Positions 34,069 to 42,765 are shown, counted from the first letter of the stretch. The stretch: DNA of 64,000 nucleotides from Oscillospiraceae bacterium (GCA_017545185.1 JAFWQJ010000039.1:1-64000); one strand, 5' to 3'. The notes: a model not told the origin generated them from the sequence alone. Numbers and translations: made by a program.

Positions 34069-34371
34069 GTGGATTCGCTGGCATTCGATCCGGATATCGT
34101 ACGCCGGCTTGCGCGCAGCACGGACGAAGCGCTCTTTGCCGAATGCAGGCAGGAAAAGCGGCAGCTCCTGATGCGGCTCGTTCGGCAGGCATGGGACACC
34201 GAGCTGACCGACTGCCAGCGCAGCTATCTGCTGTGCTACTATCAGGACACGATGACCATGCGCGAGATCGCAGAGCTGTACGGCGTCACCGTCCCGACCG
34301 TCTCCAGAACGCTGAAGCGTGCGCGGGAGCGTCTGCGGAAAGTTCTGCAATATTATCTCAGAAATGCTTGA
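34069..34371 (+). CDS. Small sigma-70 region 4-like DNA-binding protein
   Basis: 100 residues from GTG 34069. The C-terminus (LTDCQRSYLLCYYQDTMTMREIAELYGVTVPTVSRTLKRARERL, split here as the helix-turn-helix at about 49-92) is a sigma region 4 pattern that recognises -35 elements; region 2 is absent, so it is not a complete sigma factor. The start is uncertain: the strong Shine-Dalgarno AAAGGAGG lies at 34018-34025, and from there the same frame is open from CTG 34030 at the upstream stop, adding 13 basic residues. GTG 34069 has no clear Shine-Dalgarno. Translation may begin at a non-ATG codon near 34030. Confidence 0.72.
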   Translation: MDSLAFDPDIVRRLARSTDEALFAECRQEKRQLLMRLVRQAWDTELTDCQRSYLLCYYQDTMTMREIAELYGVTVPTVSRTLKRARERLRKVLQYYLRNA

Positions 34372-34396
34372 CATCCCCGAATGAATATATTATAAT
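34368..34396 (+). promoter_or_regulatory. Consensus promoter overlapping the end of the sigma-like gene
   Basis: TTGACA (34368-34373), 17 bases, TATAAT (34391-34396): both boxes match the sigma-A consensus exactly. It drives the coiled-coil gene at 34451 and begins within the stop codon of the sigma-like gene. Confidence 0.88.
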
Positions 34397-34450
34397 AGTA
34401 TCAGACCGGCGCGAAGGACTGCCGGAATACCGGTGCAGGGGGTGCATCGC

Positions 34451-34900
34451 ATGGACGATCTGATCCGGAGGATCTCGGAGCTCGAAGAACAGACTGACGA
34501 GCTCGAAAAACAGAACAGCCGCCTGACCGCGCAGCTTCTGCGGACGGCGGAATCCATGAAAAAGCTTGCAGATACGGTCACGGTCATCCACGATTCGCAG
34601 CAGGATATGAATGCGGAGCTGCAGGATATGCAGAGCAGCCTGCGTGTGATGCAGCGGCATCTGGACGCGCTTGCAGACCGTGCGGACGCGCTGGACGATT
34701 CCGCCGATCATCAGGAGGATGCGATCGCAAAGCTGACCGAGGAGACGGCTGTGCTCTCCCGCGATATGGACAATCTTTACGAGGACATGAACGCGCTTTC
34801 CGCCGAGACGCGGAACCGCGCCCTCAAGCTGAAGGAGGAGGTACAGCGTTACTTCTTTGAGGAGGACGAAGCGCGGTTCGAGGAATCATACGAAGAGTGA
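34451..34900 (+). CDS. Coiled-coil protein, function unknown
   Basis: 149 residues, nearly all heptad-like (LIRRISELEEQTDELEKQ... at the N-terminus, then repeated hydrophobic a/d positions to about 135), acidic, without signal peptide or Cys. ATG 34451 lies eight bases after AGGGGG; the GTG at 34433 has no site. Expressed from a consensus promoter, so probably abundant. A cytoplasmic structural or adaptor role is possible; I recognise no family. Confidence 0.75.
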   Translation: MDDLIRRISELEEQTDELEKQNSRLTAQLLRTAESMKKLADTVTVIHDSQQDMNAELQDMQSSLRVMQRHLDALADRADALDDSADHQEDAIAKLTEETAVLSRDMDNLYEDMNALSAETRNRALKLKEEVQRYFFEEDEARFEESYEE

Positions 34901-34979
34901 AGGACGCTGCCCGCTCCGGAGGAAAATGCCGGTGCGGGCGCTGCGGACATTTTGCCTAACGCACGACCGGCAGCGTTCA

Positions 34980-35125
34980 CGGCAGCGCAGGCGGCGGGCT
35001 TCAGCATTGGGAGAAGTTACGCCAAAGAAGCCGCGTCCGGCGGCGTGCAGAAAAGATTGTTGGGAGTGTCCGGCCGCCGGCTCCCGGAGGGAAATGCCCG
35101 CGGGGGCTCCCCGCCGCGCAGCGAT
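34980..35125. repeat. R2-family intergenic repeat
   Basis: One full module: GGGCTTCAGCATTGGGAG, GAAGCCGC..GCGGCGTGCAG, then CGGAGGGAAATGCCCGCGGG and GGCTCCCCGC. It fills the space between two convergent genes and could act as their shared terminator because the GC-rich arms pair with each other. Confidence 0.65.
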
Positions 35126-35130
35126 ACCTT

Positions 35131-35574
35131 TTACACGCTGTACCAGATCACGCCGGCTGCGGCGAGAAGAAGCGCAAGCAGTCTGCGCAGGGAAAACGGC
35201 TCCTGCTCCGAGCCGAAAAGCCCGGTCAGCGCAATGCCGTATGCCGCGGCAAGCTGCGAGATCACGATGATGAGCTCCGCGCGCGCCGTGCCGAGCCTTG
35301 CGATGCTGAACACGACCGTTCCGGTGATCAGTGCGCCGAACAGTCCGCCGAGCAGCAGATACCGCGGCTGCACCTGCCACAGCAGCGCGAAATCCTCCTT
35401 GTTCCCGCCGGTGACGCGGATCAGAAAGCAGACCAGCGCCGCGGTCAGCGAAACAAACACGCCGGTCGTCCAGAGCCCTGCCGTTTTCGATACCGAAGTA
35501 TTGCAGACGCCCTGCACGCTCATCAATATGCCGGAGAGCACCGCAGCAAAGATCCCGAATAAAAGCATGAGCAT
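35131..35574 (-). CDS. DMT superfamily transporter, YdcZ (DUF606) type
   Basis: 147 residues and about five membrane helices (about 1-20, 33-53, 70-90, 97-117, 125-145), the size and pattern of YdcZ/DUF606 single-domain members of the drug/metabolite transporter superfamily. Conserved features include the early SVQGVCN segment and GGLFGALITGTVVFSIARLG. Substrate unknown. The first ATG (35574) follows AAAGGA; a second ATG two codons later is equally possible. Monocistronic or cotranscribed with the lipoprotein gene 40 bases upstream. Confidence 0.85.
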   Translation of the reverse strand: MLMLLFGIFAAVLSGILMSVQGVCNTSVSKTAGLWTTGVFVSLTAALVCFLIRVTGGNKEDFALLWQVQPRYLLLGGLFGALITGTVVFSIARLGTARAELIIVISQLAAAYGIALTGLFGSEQEPFSLRRLLALLLAAAGVIWYSV

Positions 35575-35614
35575 CCCGTCCTTTCTGCGGATAGGATGCT
35601 CATTTTTTGCATGT

Positions 35615-36049
35615 TTATGCGTCTGCTCCGGCGGGCTCACCGTCCCAGAACGGATAGCCGTAGGATTCAAGCTGCTCCGGCACGGGGTCGCCCTGCGTAT
35701 CAATGCAGCGCAGATAGACCGCCTGCTCCATTTCGCCCGCGACATAATATTCGATCAGATATTCTTCCTCCGGCAGGCCCTCCGCCGCGAAGATGCGCCG
35801 GTTTTCGTCTCCCGCAACATAGCCGAGGCAGGGACCGAAATGCGTTTTCATGCCCTTTTCGAGGCCGAACAGGATATAGGTGCGGCCGTCCCGTTCAACG
35901 GACTGGAATGTGTCCTCCGGGTCATCCGGATTGACAAAGCTGCCTGTTTCAAACACGACCGGATCCTCCGGCAGGGCGTAGAGATCATGACCGCAGCCGG
36001 TCAGGCAGAGCGCGGCGAGCAGTCCCGCTGCTTTCAGAAGATGCTTCAT
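35615..36049 (-). CDS. Small lipoprotein of unknown function
   Basis: 144 residues with a lipobox LTGC (Cys19), so it should be lipid-anchored on the outer face of the cell membrane. The mature part is acidic with aromatic-rich strands (RTYILFGLEKGMKTHFGPCLGY). No family recognised. GAAAGGAA lies upstream of the ATG. It may be cotranscribed with the YdcZ-like gene downstream. Confidence 0.72.
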   Translation of the reverse strand: MKHLLKAAGLLAALCLTGCGHDLYALPEDPVVFETGSFVNPDDPEDTFQSVERDGRTYILFGLEKGMKTHFGPCLGYVAGDENRRIFAAEGLPEEEYLIEYYVAGEMEQAVYLRCIDTQGDPVPEQLESYGYPFWDGEPAGADA

Positions 36050-36108
36050 CGGGTATGATTCCTTTCTGTATTTTCATGCGGGAGTAGCTAAAGCGAGGAT
36101 TTAATAAT

Positions 36109-36290
36109 GAAAAAGATGTATCCGCTTCGCGGATGCTATTTAAGAATGGGGGCCTCTATCGCAGGCCCCCAAGCCCGTCTAGCTCTTTGCACGCTGGGGG
36201 AGTTTCGCGCTCTGCGGAGCGCGACTTGGGGCTCTGCCCTAAGAACCTGCAAGCTTTTAAAAAAGCTTGACCAAAACTTTTGATTTGACA
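36109..36290. repeat. R3-family intergenic repeat
   Basis: About 180 bp beginning AAGATGTATCCGCTTCGCGG and ending with GCAAGCTTTTAAAAAAGCTTG-ACCAAAACTTTTGAT (the AAGCTTTT..AAAGCTT part is palindromic). Close relatives lie at 41848-42051 and 62176-62358, all three in the plus orientation. It contains no gene. Confidence 0.8.
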
Positions 36291-36351
36291 TCGCCGGATA
36301 CGAAGTGATAAACACCCCGATTTCCCGCTCCTTTTTTATGCTGCTTTCTTG

Positions 36352-36744
36352 CTATTTCTGCTTCGATATGGTATAATGGAGAAACAGCTCACAGACGATG
36401 CACGGCACGATGCCGATGCAGTAGCTGACCAGATCTTTGACGGAAAAGCCCGTCCCGATCAGAATGCGCAGCAGATGATTCGTGATGTGCATTTTATCGC
36501 AGAAGCCCCAGCGCTGCAGGAACTCGACGGCAAAGGAAAACAGCAGGATGCCGAGCGGCAGGAGCAGTCCGTGCTTCGGCTTCATCGGGGAGACCGTGCG
36601 CCAGAGCGTGTAGATCAGGATGACGACGAACACGTCGCCGAGGTACCAGCGCACCCAGCCGGACGCGAACAGGCCGATCAGCAGCTCTGCGCCGAACAGC
36701 ACCGCGGACGCGGTCCCCATGCCGGTGCGGATGCGGCGGTTCAC
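36352..36744 (-). CDS. DUF2809-type small membrane protein
   Basis: 130 residues from a GTG that overlaps the upstream stop (GTGA), the normal coupling seen in this operon. Three to four helices with the family-like segment WVRWYLGDVFVVILIYTLWR and FAVEFLQRWGF. Function unknown. Last gene of the minus-strand membrane operon that begins at 41811; an R3 repeat follows. Confidence 0.75.
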   Translation of the reverse strand: MNRRIRTGMGTASAVLFGAELLIGLFASGWVRWYLGDVFVVILIYTLWRTVSPMKPKHGLLLPLGILLFSFAVEFLQRWGFCDKMHITNHLLRILIGTGFSVKDLVSYCIGIVPCIVCELFLHYTISKQK

Positions 36745-37115
36745 GGCTGCTGCTTCACAGTCACGCTGATAGTATCGACCGGAAGGATGACGTCCGGCGA
36801 GCTCGAAACGGTCACCTCCAGGACGCCGCATTTGTCACCGACGAAAACCGTCTGCTGATCGTCAGAGATGAGCGGCAGCTCCGGGTCTCCGTCCTGCCAG
36901 TTCGCAGAGGTGATATACATGCGGGGGATGTTTTCCCATTCGCAGACGTCCCCGACCGAAACAACGGGGCCGCTGACATCCTGACCTTCATAGACTGCGA
37001 TGAGCGGCATTCCGCCGCGCAGGGTGTTGATGCAGGCGTTTCCGAGCACCAGCATACAGCCGTCAAACAGCAGGACACCTGCTGCGGTCAGTGCGTAAAG
37101 TGTAAGCTTTTTCAT
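36741..37115 (-). CDS. Small secreted or anchored protein of unknown function
   Basis: 124 residues from ATG 37115 (AAAGGAG upstream; the longer frame lacks a site). A hydrophobic N-terminus (about 5-22) ends near a Cys (FDGC) that could be a weak lipobox, followed by a beta-rich domain with four Cys. No family recognised. Overlaps the next gene by four bases. Confidence 0.7.
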   Translation of the reverse strand: MKKLTLYALTAAGVLLFDGCMLVLGNACINTLRGGMPLIAVYEGQDVSGPVVSVGDVCEWENIPRMYITSANWQDGDPELPLISDDQQTVFVGDKCGVLEVTVSSSPDVILPVDTISVTVKQQP

Positions 37116-37128
37116 AATGTAACTCCTT

Positions 37129-37968
37129 TCAGTCCCATGCAAGGAACAGTCCTGTTTCGTAATTGATGAGCACGCCGCTGCCGAGATTCGTCTTATCGGC
37201 CGGCACATAATAGTCTGCATCGGAAAGGTCATCCGTAATGCCGGAATTGCGCAGCATTCTGCCGGTGATTTCTTCCGGGATATTGAACAGACGCCGATAC
37301 TTGAACGCCAGCCGATCCTGTTCGTCCGTAAAATAGTCCAGATTGTTCAGATCATCCTCCGTCAGCTCATACCGCTGACGTTTGATCTCCCTGGATGCCT
37401 CCAGCTTTGCGGCATACTGCTTCAGCGTTTCCGTGTCTGTATGAAACACCAGACACGCATCCGGGTAGGGGCCGTCCGGACCGTGCAGTGCCTGATCCGT
37501 GAGGAACCAGTAATCCTCATGCACCGCCGGGAGCTTTTCCGGCAGCAGGCATCTGTGTTCGCAGAACGCGCCGATGTTCTGATAGCTTTTCACGCCCTTT
37601 GCATAAACGAGCCGCTTGACCGGGTACAGAAGCGGCGTGCGGGAAAACCCGAGGCAGACGGGCGGAGCCAGCAGCGTCACGGCCAGCAGCCCGATCCCGA
37701 TGACGCGGGAGATCAGCAGCGGAATGCGGCATGAACCGGTATCCTCATTAATCTTGAAGAAAAACGGGATCACGGCGAACCCGAAGATCAGCACGGGAAG
37801 TGCTGCGATGAGCGTGATACCGAGCGTTGTAACGAGAATGATCGCCAGAAACGGAATGGTAACAGCACACCCGATATTGACTGCTATCAGGCGTTTGCGC
37901 CGCGCAGAGACCGGCGGTTTCACATAACGCGCAGGCGGCGGCTTCGGCATCGTATTTTGCTGCGGCAT
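37129..37968 (-). CDS. Membrane protein, paralogue of the adjacent gene, function unknown
   Basis: 279 residues. Four hydrophobic segments (about 28-50, 53-70, 85-105) precede a soluble domain. It shares with its upstream neighbour a common plan: a pre-domain segment SRTPLLYPVKRLVYAKGV versus SETPALYPVRRFIYRKGV, and the C-terminal motif INYETGLFLAWD versus INYETGLLIVWI. They are therefore tandem paralogues. AAAGGAG sits in the 12-base gap. Role unknown. Confidence 0.73.
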   Translation of the reverse strand: MPQQNTMPKPPPARYVKPPVSARRKRLIAVNIGCAVTIPFLAIILVTTLGITLIAALPVLIFGFAVIPFFFKINEDTGSCRIPLLISRVIGIGLLAVTLLAPPVCLGFSRTPLLYPVKRLVYAKGVKSYQNIGAFCEHRCLLPEKLPAVHEDYWFLTDQALHGPDGPYPDACLVFHTDTETLKQYAAKLEASREIKRQRYELTEDDLNNLDYFTDEQDRLAFKYRRLFNIPEEITGRMLRNSGITDDLSDADYYVPADKTNLGSGVLINYETGLFLAWD

Positions 37969-37980
37969 AGCTTTCTCCTT

Positions 37981-38742
37981 TCAGATCCACACGATCAGCA
38001 GGCCGGTCTCATAATTGATCATGGCACCGGCATATCTGTCGGGCGTTCCGTCTGTTTTCTGCGGCAGATAAAAGACCGCATGGCTGAGATCCTCTGTCAG
38101 ATACCGGGTGTCATATAAATAGTGCGGGAGATACTGCGGGCACTGCGGTCCTTCGGGTTCTTCATCATATTCCGGATCATATTCCGGCGGTTCGTTTTCG
38201 ATCCGCATCAGGCCGTCCGCCGCAGCGAGCTCCGCTTCGTAGGTATCCAGCCACGCGGCATCCGTCCGCAGACGCAGCACGGCATCCGGATAATAATCCT
38301 GCGCGGGTAACTGTACGCGGGCATGAAAATCATACTGCGCCGGTTTTTCCGGCAGATGCTCCGGCATCAGTACGGCGCTGTGATGCCGGTTTACGACGCC
38401 CTTCCGGTAGATAAACCGCCGGACGGGATACAGCGCGGGCGTCTCGGAAAAGCCGAGGACGAGCACTGTCATCAGGAACGGCAGCAGCATCAGCGTGATG
38501 CCCGCGCCGCGTGCAGCATAGAGCAGCAGTTTGCATTTGCCGGTTTTCCGGTACAGCAGCGAACAGATCGGGATCACGAGCAGCCAGACCGGCACGGCCG
38601 GATAGAGCAGCAGGACGGTCAGGTCCATGACGCCCATGCCGAGAAAGACGGAGGCACATCCGAGCCCGCAGCCGAGGCCGTTCGGGATCTGCGGCGGCTG
38701 TTCTGCCGGAGACGGTGCCGCATTCTGCATGTTCTGCTTCAT
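37981..38742 (-). CDS. Membrane protein, paralogue of the adjacent gene, function unknown
   Basis: 253 residues with three hydrophobic segments (about 25-50, 53-62, 75-97) and a soluble C-terminal domain rich in Asp/Glu/Tyr, ending INYETGLLIVWI. Paralogous to the downstream gene (see there). Its ATG overlaps the stop of the upstream gene (ATGA). Confidence 0.73.
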   Translation of the reverse strand: MKQNMQNAAPSPAEQPPQIPNGLGCGLGCASVFLGMGVMDLTVLLLYPAVPVWLLVIPICSLLYRKTGKCKLLLYAARGAGITLMLLPFLMTVLVLGFSETPALYPVRRFIYRKGVVNRHHSAVLMPEHLPEKPAQYDFHARVQLPAQDYYPDAVLRLRTDAAWLDTYEAELAAADGLMRIENEPPEYDPEYDEEPEGPQCPQYLPHYLYDTRYLTEDLSHAVFYLPQKTDGTPDRYAGAMINYETGLLIVWI

Positions 38743-39158
38743 GACGGTTCTCCTGCAGATTCCGGCAGCGGCTGCTCCTGTTTCGCTGCGAGCAGCGCGG
38801 CAATGGCCAGCAGGAACAGTGCCCCGGGCAGATAAAAGACGTATAAACTGACAAGCATCCCGGTGTCCGTTCCGTCACCGGCTGTATCCGCAAGCAGATA
38901 CAGCTTTTCGTGCAGGTCAAGCGCGATGCAGCCGAAAACAAGCGGCAGATAGAGCAGCACGGCGGTTAGACTGCGGCGTCTCCATGATGCCGCGGACGGC
39001 GACCGGAGCAGCAGGATCAACAGTGTGAATGCGGCCGCTGCGGCAATGACCGTGACGATGACCCGGTTCCCCGCAAAGGCGGCTGCCGCAGAAAGCGCAG
39101 CACAGGCCGCGCAGAGCAGTCCCCGCAGGAAATCTGCGGCATTGGCGTTCCGCTTCAT
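38739..39158 (-). CDS. Small four-helix membrane protein, paralogue of the N-terminal part of the next gene
   Basis: 139 residues, four hydrophobic segments. It aligns along its length with the N-terminal ~135 residues of the upstream gene product (for example LLLRSPSAASWRRRSLTAVLLY versus LLLRTPEHSAWKRRSLTALLLY, and FYLPGALFLLAIAALLAAK versus LYIPGAFVLLIAAAILATK). A free-standing copy of a module that is fused in its neighbour. Overlaps both neighbours by four bases. Confidence 0.73.
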   Translation of the reverse strand: MKRNANAADFLRGLLCAACAALSAAAAFAGNRVIVTVIAAAAAFTLLILLLRSPSAASWRRRSLTAVLLYLPLVFGCIALDLHEKLYLLADTAGDGTDTGMLVSLYVFYLPGALFLLAIAALLAAKQEQPLPESAGEPS

Positions 39159-40216
39159 GATGTCTGCACCCCGTTTCCGTGCGAACGGGCTTCCGCCTGT
39201 TCCAGATAATAGCCGTAATAATCGGAGCCCTTCAGCGTCTCCTGATGCACCGCCATGACAGTGTAGGCCTCATCGGAAAGCCCGCAGAGCGTGCGGACGT
39301 CGAGCTCATCGAGCGTGCCGTTTTCGTAGCCGGTGATGTTGTATTCCGCGATCCGTCTTGCCGGATGCGAGAGGAACAGTCCGCCGAGCAGAACCGCGCA
39401 GGCTGCCGTCATGACTGCCGCCGCCGGGAGCTTTTTCACGAACTGCTTTGCGAGCAGCACCAGAAATACAAGGCCGGTCAGCACCGCGCCCCACGACGCG
39501 CAGACCCGCGGCATCGTCAGGCCGCGCACTCTGATATAGGCGGTCAGCTTTGCGAGCTCCGCCAGTGCGGTATACATTGTAAAGAGGCAGAGTGCGGCGG
39601 CACCGACGGTCAGCAGCTTCGGGCGCGGACTATCGCCTTTTCTGATGCGGCGGTTCAGCGCGAAGATCACCGCCAGATTGATGACCGCGACGGTGCAGAG
39701 CTCAAAGAAGCCGCTTCTTGCGTAGTGCGCGTAAGGGTATGAGATACTGAAATGCGCTGACAGTGCACGGTGGAAAAAGTCGATCTGCACGACGGCATAG
39801 AGCAGGTAGAACACGCAGATCAGCGGGACCGGGAGCACCGGATGCTTTTCCGGCTTCGTCGCGAGGATCGCTGCGGCGATCAGCAGGACGAACGCCCCTG
39901 GGATATACAGGACGAACAGCACGGCAAGATCGGCAAATTCCGCATTGCCGAATTCCGCCAGCGGCTCCCAGAGCCCGGTCAGATAACACAGCCCGAGCAG
40001 CAGCGGATACAGGAGCAGCGCGGTCAGGCTGCGCCGCTTCCATGCGGAATGCTCCGGCGTCCGCAGCAGCAGAATGCTGAAATACAGCGCGGCTGCCGCG
40101 GCGACCGCTGCGATGAGCAGCTCACTTCCGGCAAAGGCCGCCGCCGTGAACAGGAATGCACAGAATGCAGCTCCGGCACCGTGCAGAAGGTCTGCGGCGA
40201 TTTGCTTCGGCTTCAT
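39155..40216 (-). CDS. Membrane protein: small four-helix module fused to a DUF4153/DUF4173-like C-terminal part
   Basis: 353 residues, about nine helices. The first ~135 residues match the downstream small gene, while residues about 140-340 match the C-terminal half of the upstream 532-residue protein (YARSGFFELCTVAVINL, SRPKLLTVGAAALCLFTMY, EYNITGYENGTLDELDV). It is thus a hybrid of the two flanking genes' modules. The EYNI-RYENG-LDV signature is typical of DUF4153/DUF4173 proteins, whose function is unknown. Overlaps by four bases on each side. Confidence 0.75.
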   Translation of the reverse strand: MKPKQIAADLLHGAGAAFCAFLFTAAAFAGSELLIAAVAAAAALYFSILLLRTPEHSAWKRRSLTALLLYPLLLGLCYLTGLWEPLAEFGNAEFADLAVLFVLYIPGAFVLLIAAAILATKPEKHPVLPVPLICVFYLLYAVVQIDFFHRALSAHFSISYPYAHYARSGFFELCTVAVINLAVIFALNRRIRKGDSPRPKLLTVGAAALCLFTMYTALAELAKLTAYIRVRGLTMPRVCASWGAVLTGLVFLVLLAKQFVKKLPAAAVMTAACAVLLGGLFLSHPARRIAEYNITGYENGTLDELDVRTLCGLSDEAYTVMAVHQETLKGSDYYGYYLEQAEARSHGNGVQTS

Positions 40217-41811
40217 GACTGCGGCACCCCGTTTCCGGTATCGGTATGCATCTGCTGGATCAGGATCTGCGCGGGGATGTTCCAGCTGCGGTCATTCTGC
40301 TTGTCGTAGCAGTTGATGCGGTATTTCGCATCCTCCGCGAAGTTTTCCCACTGGTTCGCCTGCTTCAGCGTATCCGGATGCTTTGCCATGACGGTATAGG
40401 CGTCCTCGGAGAGTTCGCAGAGCATGGCGACATCCAGCTCCTTGAGCGTTCCGTTTTCGTATCTTGCGATGTTGTATTCCGCGATCATTGCCTCCGGACG
40501 GGCAAAGCAGAGCAGTCCGAACAGCAGCGTAAAGGAAACGGTCAGGATCGCGGCAGTCGGGAGCTTTTTGACAAACTGCCGGACGAGCAGCACCAGAAAG
40601 ACGACGCCGAGCAGCACCATGAACCATGCGGTATAGAGCCGCAGCGCGGTCAGGCCGTAGGCTTTGATATAGAGGAACATTTTGGCAAGTGCCGTCGCGA
40701 TGATGAACAGCGTGAACAGGCAGAGTGCCGCGGCATAGCCGGTCAGCAGCTTCGGGCGCGTGCTTCCGCCCTTTTTCGCACAGCCGGTCAGCACGAGGAT
40801 CACGATCAGGTTGATGACCGCGATCGCGCAGAGCTCAAAGAAGCCGCGCCGTGCGTATTCCGAATAGATCATATCAGACGGCAGCTTTCCGGCAAATGCG
40901 GAAAGGAAATAGTTTGTCTGGGATACCACATACATCAGATAGAGCAGGCAGATCGGCGTGACGCCTGCGTAAACGCCCGCGTTCGGGAGCTTTCGCGCAT
41001 GACCGAGCATTTCCTCGTAGTAGGAATCGGCGGTCATCGGCATCGGACGCTTTTTCCGCTGCACGGCGCCGTAGAGCAGCGCGAACAGCCAGAAGGCCGC
41101 CGGAATGCCGATCAGGATCTGCATGATCAGTGCCATGACATTGTCGGTCAGCAGGTCGCTGAAGCTGAGCAGCATCTTCTGGATGCCCGCATCCGCCTCG
41201 GAGAGCAGCACCGCGACGACGAGCGTCAGCGGGACGGTCACGAGCAGGCCGATGATGACGGTCTTGACGGTGCCTGCGGTCGATGAATGCCTGAGCGAAT
41301 CGGACATGGCCTGCGGGGCGGCACCGAAGTGGCGTGCCGGCTCCCGGAAGGCGGATTCGGCAAGGTCAAACGGCATGAACCGCGTGACGAATCCGGCATC
41401 TGCGGCAGCGGAATGCGTCCGCCAGATCAGGACAGCCGAGATAAAGATGAAGCAGAGGCCGTGCAGCAGCGGGCTTGCGGTGATCGAAAAGACCGTGCTG
41501 AACAGGCAGAAGATGATGCCGAGGATATGGTGCGGCAGCTTCGGTCTGCAGCCGGCTTTCCGGAGATAGACCTCCGTCAGCAAAAACAGCAGCAGGAAGA
41601 AGCCGGTCGTGAGGAAGCCGTCCGCCTTGAACAGTACATATCTGGAAAACAGGAAGCCGAACAGCAGCAGGATCCATGCAAAAGCGGGGTCATGCTTCAG
41701 GAAACCGAAGTGCGGCTTGAAGCTGCTCTGCGGAACGGCTGATACTGCCGTTCCCGGGATGCTTTCCGCAGTCAGGGTATCGGTCTGCGGGATCAGATCG
41801 TTCTCGTTCAT
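40213..41811 (-). CDS. DUF4153/DUF4173 family multi-pass membrane protein
   Basis: 532 residues from ATG 41811 (AAAGGAG upstream), about 12 helices. A soluble ~45-residue N-terminus is followed by the membrane body; conserved family segments are YARRGFFELCAIAVINL and AEYNIARYENGTLKELD near the C-terminus. First gene of an operon of seven overlapping or closely spaced membrane-protein genes running to 36352. The R3 repeat lies just upstream. Function unknown. Confidence 0.82.
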   Translation of the reverse strand: MNENDLIPQTDTLTAESIPGTAVSAVPQSSFKPHFGFLKHDPAFAWILLLFGFLFSRYVLFKADGFLTTGFFLLLFLLTEVYLRKAGCRPKLPHHILGIIFCLFSTVFSITASPLLHGLCFIFISAVLIWRTHSAAADAGFVTRFMPFDLAESAFREPARHFGAAPQAMSDSLRHSSTAGTVKTVIIGLLVTVPLTLVVAVLLSEADAGIQKMLLSFSDLLTDNVMALIMQILIGIPAAFWLFALLYGAVQRKKRPMPMTADSYYEEMLGHARKLPNAGVYAGVTPICLLYLMYVVSQTNYFLSAFAGKLPSDMIYSEYARRGFFELCAIAVINLIVILVLTGCAKKGGSTRPKLLTGYAAALCLFTLFIIATALAKMFLYIKAYGLTALRLYTAWFMVLLGVVFLVLLVRQFVKKLPTAAILTVSFTLLFGLLCFARPEAMIAEYNIARYENGTLKELDVAMLCELSEDAYTVMAKHPDTLKQANQWENFAEDAKYRINCYDKQNDRSWNIPAQILIQQMHTDTGNGVPQS

Positions 41812-41847
41812 GTTGATTCTCCTTTGCTTAGGGTGTTTTGGCGATTG

Positions 41848-42051
41848 TAAAAAAAGATGTATCCGCTTCGCGGATGCTATTTGAGAATGGGTGCTTCTCT
41901 TCAGGTCAGCTTGCTGACCGTAGGCACTCCAAGCCCGCAGGCGCTTGAACGCAAGGGGAGTTTCGCTCGCTGCGGCGAGCGACGGGGGCGCTGCCCCTCG
42001 ACCCCGCAAGCTTTTGAAAAAGCTTGACCAAAACTTTTGATATGGATGCGC
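41848..42051. repeat. R3-family intergenic repeat
   Basis: About 200 bp with the same start (AAGATGTATCCGCTTCGCGG) and end (CCGCAAGCTTTTGAAAAAGC, then TTGACCAAAACTTTTG) as the copies at 36109 and 62176. It separates the XRE regulator from the membrane operon on the minus strand, so the operon promoter may lie within or after it. Confidence 0.8.
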
Positions 42052-42081
42052 TCAACTAACTTTTACAATCACCTGTCATTT

Positions 42082-42291
42082 TTATTCGTCTTTGACGTAT
42101 TCCAGTACATCTCCCGGCTGACAGTCCAGTTCCCGGCAGATCGCCTCTAACGTGGAAAACCGCACGGCCTTTGCCTTGTTGTTTTTCAGGATCGAGAGAT
42201 TCGCCGGGGTGATGTCCACACGGTCTGCAAGCTCTCCGGCGGAGATCTTGCGCTTTGCCATCATGACGTCAAGATTGACTACGATCGGCAT
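42082..42291 (-). CDS. XRE-family helix-turn-helix regulator (YozG-like)
   Basis: 69 residues, a lone Cro/CI-type helix-turn-helix (ISAGELADRVDITPANLSILKNN at about 16-38), ending CRELDCQPGDVLEYV, which is typical of the small HTH partners of DUF2975 proteins. GAAAGGAGG supports the ATG. It follows the DUF2975 gene by 15 bases and is probably cotranscribed with it; such pairs occur widely in Firmicutes, where the regulator is thought to control the pair. Confidence 0.9.
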   Translation of the reverse strand: MPIVVNLDVMMAKRKISAGELADRVDITPANLSILKNNKAKAVRFSTLEAICRELDCQPGDVLEYVKDE

Positions 42292-42306
42292 TTGCTCCGC
42301 CTCCTT

Positions 42307-42765
42307 TCAGATCGTGTAATCGTTTTCTTCGCGCAGCTCAACGGCGGCCTCCAGCAGATTTTTGATCACGCGGATGATCAGCCCCGCAAAGGCTGCCATG
42401 AACGCGATGATAAATTCGTGGAACCGCCGGCAGGTCACGAACATAAAGAGCCAGAGCCCGGCGACCGCGAAGCAGCACCATGCGATCACGCGGAAGCAGG
42501 CGGCGTTTTCTGAAACGAATACGCGCTGCAGGTTGATGTTCCGGAGCAGCCTGTGCAGCTGCCAAAGCGCGAGGATCCCGAGTGCGTCGCTGATGTACAG
42601 GCAGACGATCAGCTGATTGCGGATCGGCGGATTGCCCGAAATGGCATCGTACCATTCCGCGAGATACGGGATGCAGAACAGTGTGATGACGGCGATCGCC
42701 ATTGATGCGATCGTCAGCATACGGGAAAGAAACAGGGATTTGGTTGCGGTCCATTTTTTTGCCAT
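42307..42765 (-). CDS. DUF2975 family membrane protein
   Basis: 152 residues from ATG 42765 (AGGAGCG upstream); four membrane helices (about 13-33, 47-67, 90-110, 115-135). Family position is supported by the HRLLRNINLQRVFVSENAACFRVIAW segment at about 70-95 and the C-terminal acidic DYTI tail, together with the XRE gene that follows. Function unknown. Confidence 0.87.
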   Translation of the reverse strand: MAKKWTATKSLFLSRMLTIASMAIAVITLFCIPYLAEWYDAISGNPPIRNQLIVCLYISDALGILALWQLHRLLRNINLQRVFVSENAACFRVIAWCCFAVAGLWLFMFVTCRRFHEFIIAFMAAFAGLIIRVIKNLLEAAVELREENDYTI

